A stretch of DNA of 64,000 bases. Origin: Pilibacter termitis. Its GTDB lineage: Bacteria > Bacillota > Bacilli > Lactobacillales > Streptococcaceae. The notes beneath the pieces are model-generated. The model was given only the letters and a program-made list of their open reading frames with translations, was not told where the DNA came from and did no database searches. Within the stretch, counting starts at the first letter, position 1; every line of letters starts with the position of its first letter. Below are positions 60,693 through 64,000 of the stretch, in pieces. The position numbers and the translations under genes were made by a program. The stretch lies in contig NZ_FUXI01000001.1 of NCBI RefSeq assembly GCF_900167335.1, positions 101,014-165,013 of the forward strand, read 5' to 3'.

Positions 60693-62819
60693 TCAATCTA
60701 AAGTTTTCCCTTTAGAATAATACATATCATAATAAGCATTGACAATTTCATTGGTAATATACATTTGTTGTTTGCCCTTATAGTCGGTTAATTGCGGGAA
60801 CAATAGTCCGATTGCAATTTCAGGTTTGTCGCTTGGGGCATATGCCACGACATTGGAGTTTACCCCCATTTGTCCGTTCGGTAGAGCTTTTTCGGCAGTA
60901 CCTGTTTTGGCTGAAATACTCAGTTTTGCAGCTCGCATTTCTAGCCCAGTTGTGTAGGCGTCATTTCCGTGAACTACGTCATAAAATCCGTTTTGAATAA
61001 TCGACATCTGCTCTGGTGTAATCGGCACTTTTTCGACTACTTTTGGTTCAATTGTTTTCACTAATTCTCCTAAAGCACCATTATCTGTGTTGGCATATAC
61101 TCCTTGCACCACGTGCGGTTGCAGACGATTTCCGCCATTCGCTACCGTTGAAGCGTAAGTGGCAAGTTGCAAGGCAGTGTAAGTATCATATTGTCCGAAA
61201 GATAAGTCGAGCAATTTCCCCATAACGTCTGGTAAATTCATGTCCTGAGTAACAATCCCTGTCGGCTCATTCGGCAAATCAATTCCTGTTTTAATCCCCA
61301 TTCCGTATTGAGCATATGCTTTTCTAAGTTCACCGTAGACTTTTGCACGTGCATCATAATTTAACGTCATATCAGGATAATATTCTTGTCCAAGCATACG
61401 AATAGTAATTTTCATCATATAGTCATTTGAAGAAAGCTCTAGTGCTTGTTGAGCTGAGATATAACGATTATTGTTTCCTGTCGGGTTGAACACAGAGGCT
61501 TTTAACGGTGTACCTGCAATTTTTATCGGTGTATCTTGGATAACATCATTGCCTGTAATCACACCAGTTTCATAACCAGCCGTAAGCGTAGCACCTTTGA
61601 CAACTGACCCCGGTTCTGTTGGGTTCAACATGGCAGCTAATGTATTCGTTTTTAGCTCTCCGTCTTTATAATCTAGTCCCACCATTGCAAGCACACTGCC
61701 TGTATTAGGATTCATCACCACCATATACGTTCCGGGAGAATAAATAGCTTTCCCTTGTTGCACCGCCTGTTTGAAATACTTCTCAGCGATTTCTTCGACT
61801 TTTTTCTGGAAAGCCATGTCAATCGTCAGCTTTAAGTTGTCCCCTTTTTTTCCTTCTGTTACAACTTCTTGTTTAATAACCGTGCCGTCTTGTTTTGTTA
61901 CGACTTCACTTTTCGTTGGTTTCCCTTGTAAAACGTCCTCGTACTGTTGTTCAAGATAACTCGTTCCCACTCGGTCGTTTCGCTCGTACCCTTTATCCAG
62001 ATATTCCTGCAAATGTTCCGCAGGTAAACCAGTCGTTTCTGTCGAAACCGTGCCTAAAATGTCACGAAGAGAATCTGCGTGTTCATAATTTCTATCCCAC
62101 GTTGTACCTGTGGCGATTCCTTCAAGATTGGCTTCATTTTCGCCAATCACCGCAACATCTTTTGTCGAAATATCATCACTCGTCACCGTCACCGTGTTGT
62201 ATTGCGAGGCTTGGTTCATCTTTTTATAGACAAACGCCGCAGCATCCCCCTCTTCACCGAGAGAGACTTTTTCCTCTGGTGTAACTTTTTCTACTTCACT
62301 TGCATAAATTTCTGCCTCTGTTTTCGCATTTCCATTGGCATCTTTTAAATCAAAATCATTCAGGCGAGCATAGACATTTCGTAAATTCGTTTGATCGGAC
62401 AAAAAGAAATCCGCTCTATCACGATCTGTTAATCCTTTCGGCTCAATTTTCACCAATTTCACCAAACGAAGGGCGATTTCACGCATACTTTGTGCAGAAA
62501 TGTTTTGTCCTCGTGTATAAGTAATGGACGGTTTTGCTACATTTGTAACAAGCGGTTTTCCTGTGGCATCATAAATCTGCCCTCTAGCACTTGTCATTCT
62601 AACCGTTGAACGATTGGATTTTTCTATTTTTGCCATATACACGTCCTTTTCCATGACCTGCATATATCCCAAACGAACAATAAGGGCGACAAATAAAACA
62701 AAAATAATCAAAAACAAGATATTCAATCGAAGTGGAATATGACTACGCCGAGATTTTTTTTCTTTTGGTTGTTCATTCGACTTCATATTGTTCAAGGTGT
62801 CTGATAATTTATTTTTCAC
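60693..62819 (-). CDS. Class B penicillin-binding protein (transpeptidase)
   Basis: A 708-residue cell-wall transpeptidase with one N-terminal membrane anchor (LRLNILFLIIFVLFVALIV), a dimerisation/pedestal region including RGQIYDATGKPLVTN, and a transpeptidase domain with PGSVVKGATLTAG (active Ser and Lys), SSND (SxN) and SAKTGTAEK (KTG). The layout is that of PbpA/PBP2b-type enzymes of lactic acid bacteria. The start is GTG with GGGAGAGTTATC before it. Lack of a PASTA domain separates it from PBP2x. Confidence 0.93.
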   Translation of the reverse strand: MKNKLSDTLNNMKSNEQPKEKKSRRSHIPLRLNILFLIIFVLFVALIVRLGYMQVMEKDVYMAKIEKSNRSTVRMTSARGQIYDATGKPLVTNVAKPSITYTRGQNISAQSMREIALRLVKLVKIEPKGLTDRDRADFFLSDQTNLRNVYARLNDFDLKDANGNAKTEAEIYASEVEKVTPEEKVSLGEEGDAAAFVYKKMNQASQYNTVTVTSDDISTKDVAVIGENEANLEGIATGTTWDRNYEHADSLRDILGTVSTETTGLPAEHLQEYLDKGYERNDRVGTSYLEQQYEDVLQGKPTKSEVVTKQDGTVIKQEVVTEGKKGDNLKLTIDMAFQKKVEEIAEKYFKQAVQQGKAIYSPGTYMVVMNPNTGSVLAMVGLDYKDGELKTNTLAAMLNPTEPGSVVKGATLTAGYETGVITGNDVIQDTPIKIAGTPLKASVFNPTGNNNRYISAQQALELSSNDYMMKITIRMLGQEYYPDMTLNYDARAKVYGELRKAYAQYGMGIKTGIDLPNEPTGIVTQDMNLPDVMGKLLDLSFGQYDTYTALQLATYASTVANGGNRLQPHVVQGVYANTDNGALGELVKTIEPKVVEKVPITPEQMSIIQNGFYDVVHGNDAYTTGLEMRAAKLSISAKTGTAEKALPNGQMGVNSNVVAYAPSDKPEIAIGLLFPQLTDYKGKQQMYITNEIVNAYYDMYYSKGKTLD

Positions 62820-62880
62820 GATAACTCTCCCGATAATCTTTTTATAAGTTCTCTTTATTATAAAGAACTTTCCCGAAATA

Positions 62881-62915
62881 AAAAAGTGGCAATCATAAAA
62901 TTTGCCACTTTTTTA
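62881..62915 (-). terminator. Terminator of thrS
   Basis: AAAAAGTGGCAA pairs perfectly with TTGCCACTTTTT around a short loop, with a T run on either strand. Confidence 0.92.
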
Positions 62916-62934
62916 GGAAATTTAAAAACTCCCC

Positions 62935-64000
62935 TTAATCCTCACGTGAAAAATTCGCCACTTCTTTCACGATTTTTTCCACAAATTCTTCTAGCGTGAA
63001 CACATTGGTTTCTTTTGAACCATAACGGCGAACATTTACTGCTCCGTCTTCTACTTCTTTATCACCTACGACAATTTGATAAGGGATTTTATGTGTTTGA
63101 CTTTCACGAATTTTATACCCCATTTTCTCATTGCGTTCATCTACTACCACACGAAGTCCACGTGTATCCAGAGCTTCTTTTACTTTGTACGCATAATCTG
63201 CATGAGCGTCATTTGAAACAGGGATAATCGTTGCCTGCGTTGGTGCAAGCCATGTTGGAAATGCTCCTTTGTAGATTTCTGTCAAATATGCGACAAAACG
63301 CTCCATTGTTGAGACAATTCCTCTATGGATAACAACTGGGCGATGTGTATTTTCACCATCTTCTCCCACATAAGTCAAATCAAAACGCTCTGGCAATAGA
63401 AAATCTAGCTGAATGGTAGAAAGAGTTTCTTCATTTCCAAGAGCTGTTTTTACTTGCACGTCAAGTTTCGGTCCGTAAAATGCAGCCTCACCGTCTGCTT
63501 CAAAATAATCCAACTCCAACTCATCCATTGCAGCTTTCAACATTGCTTGTGCATTTTCCCACATTGCGTCATCATCGTAATATTTATGTGTATCTTCTGG
63601 ATCACGATAACTCAAACGGAAACGATAATCTGTAATCTCAAAATCCTTGTAAACAGCCATCATCAACTCAAGTGTACGTTTAAATTCTTCTTTGATTTGA
63701 TCTGGACGAACAAATGTATGCCCGTCGTTCAACGTCATTTCACGCACACGCTGAAGTCCACTTAACGCTCCACTTTTTTCGTAACGGTGCATCATACCAA
63801 GCTCCGCAATGCGAATTGGTAACTCACGATACGAACGAATATCATTTTTATACACCATCATGTGATGTGGGCAGTTCATTGGACGAAGAACGAGCATTTC
63901 ACCGTCTCCCATGTCCATTGGCGGAAACATATCTTCATGATAATGATCCCAATGTCCACTCGTTTTATACAAATTCACATCTGCCATAATCGGTGTGTAA
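62935..64000 (-). CDS. thrS: Threonine-tRNA ligase (3' part only)
   Basis: The C-terminal 354 or so codons are present; the frame stays open to the right edge and continues as [20 protein letters not shown]. The catalytic core has [19 protein letters not shown], motif 2 ([20 protein letters not shown]) with zinc-site residues, and motif 3 ([15 protein letters not shown]), followed by the anticodon-binding domain ([20 protein letters not shown]). The N-terminal TGS and editing domains lie outside the window. An upstream T-box would be expected but is not visible. Confidence 0.96.
   Translation of the reverse strand, partial: YTPIMADVNLYKTSGHWDHYHEDMFPPMDMGDGEMLVLRPMNCPHHMMVYKNDIRSYRELPIRIAELGMMHRYEKSGALSGLQRVREMTLNDGHTFVRPDQIKEEFKRTLELMMAVYKDFEITDYRFRLSYRDPEDTHKYYDDDAMWENAQAMLKAAMDELELDYFEADGEAAFYGPKLDVQVKTALGNEETLSTIQLDFLLPERFDLTYVGEDGENTHRPVVIHRGIVSTMERFVAYLTEIYKGAFPTWLAPTQATIIPVSNDAHADYAYKVKEALDTRGLRVVVDERNEKMGYKIRESQTHKIPYQIVVGDKEVEDGAVNVRRYGSKETNVFTLEEFVEKIVKEVANFSRED

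Noticed and set aside
1-64000. tRNA or rRNA genes
   Set aside because: No tRNA-like cloverleaf or rRNA core sequence was noticed; a tRNA scan would be needed to be certain.

Overview
The window reads as chromosome from a low-GC Firmicute of the Lactobacillales, most like an Enterococcaceae member (inference). Supporting signs are an Enterococcus/Listeria-style ethanolamine operon controlled by EutV/EutW, an EbsA-family protein, a T-box before pheS, AGGAGG-type ribosome binding sites, and AT-rich spacers. Most genes are on the minus strand. No rRNA or tRNA gene was seen. Nothing was aligned or searched; all family calls come from reading the translations.

Layout. 1-3.1 kb: the 5' end of an L-serine dehydratase beta-subunit gene, sodA, and a CNNM/CBS membrane protein. 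3.1-12.5 kb: a cobalamin-acquisition locus. A B12 riboswitch precedes a 1,556-residue LPXTG surface protein with intrinsic-factor-like domains and a collagen-like stalk, then a membrane-tethered DUF4430 protein, an ECF T component, and one polypeptide joining two ECF ATPases to a membrane S-like part. 12.6-28.6 kb: a complete eut operon (eutP-T-G-S-V-W-A-B-C-L, a BMC-SAP protein, eutE, two eutM, pduL, a PduM-like gene, eutN, eutH, eutQ). It carries EutV-type antiterminator leaders before eutP and eutS, a candidate before eutA, and an AdoCbl riboswitch between eutS and eutV. The two blocks fit together: the locus imports cobalamin, EutT adenosylates it, and EutBC uses it to split ethanolamine inside the microcompartment.

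28.8-32.9 kb: a dead transposase fragment, pflB, and rpsB without tsf beside it. 33-39.1 kb: a galactitol PTS and tagatose-phosphate pathway with a DeoR regulator and a divergent sugar-phosphate kinase. 39.1-53.8 kb: housekeeping genes (sua5, prmC, prfA, tdk, feoAB with a small FeoB-associated protein, ppaC, rluD, lspA, plsY, ebsA, an RNase H-like gene) and several small unknowns.

53.9-60.6 kb: pheS and pheT, normally adjacent, are split by a HinP1I-like restriction-modification pair, an acetyltransferase and a repeat cluster. The pheS T-box leader also carries a MITE. 60.7-64 kb: a class B penicillin-binding protein and the 3' part of thrS.

Two repeat families recur: a MITE-like element with ends near AAGGGCACCTCTAAAAACTC, and a long-stem element lying directly at the 3' ends of genes, whose stem arms differ between copies yet stay complementary.
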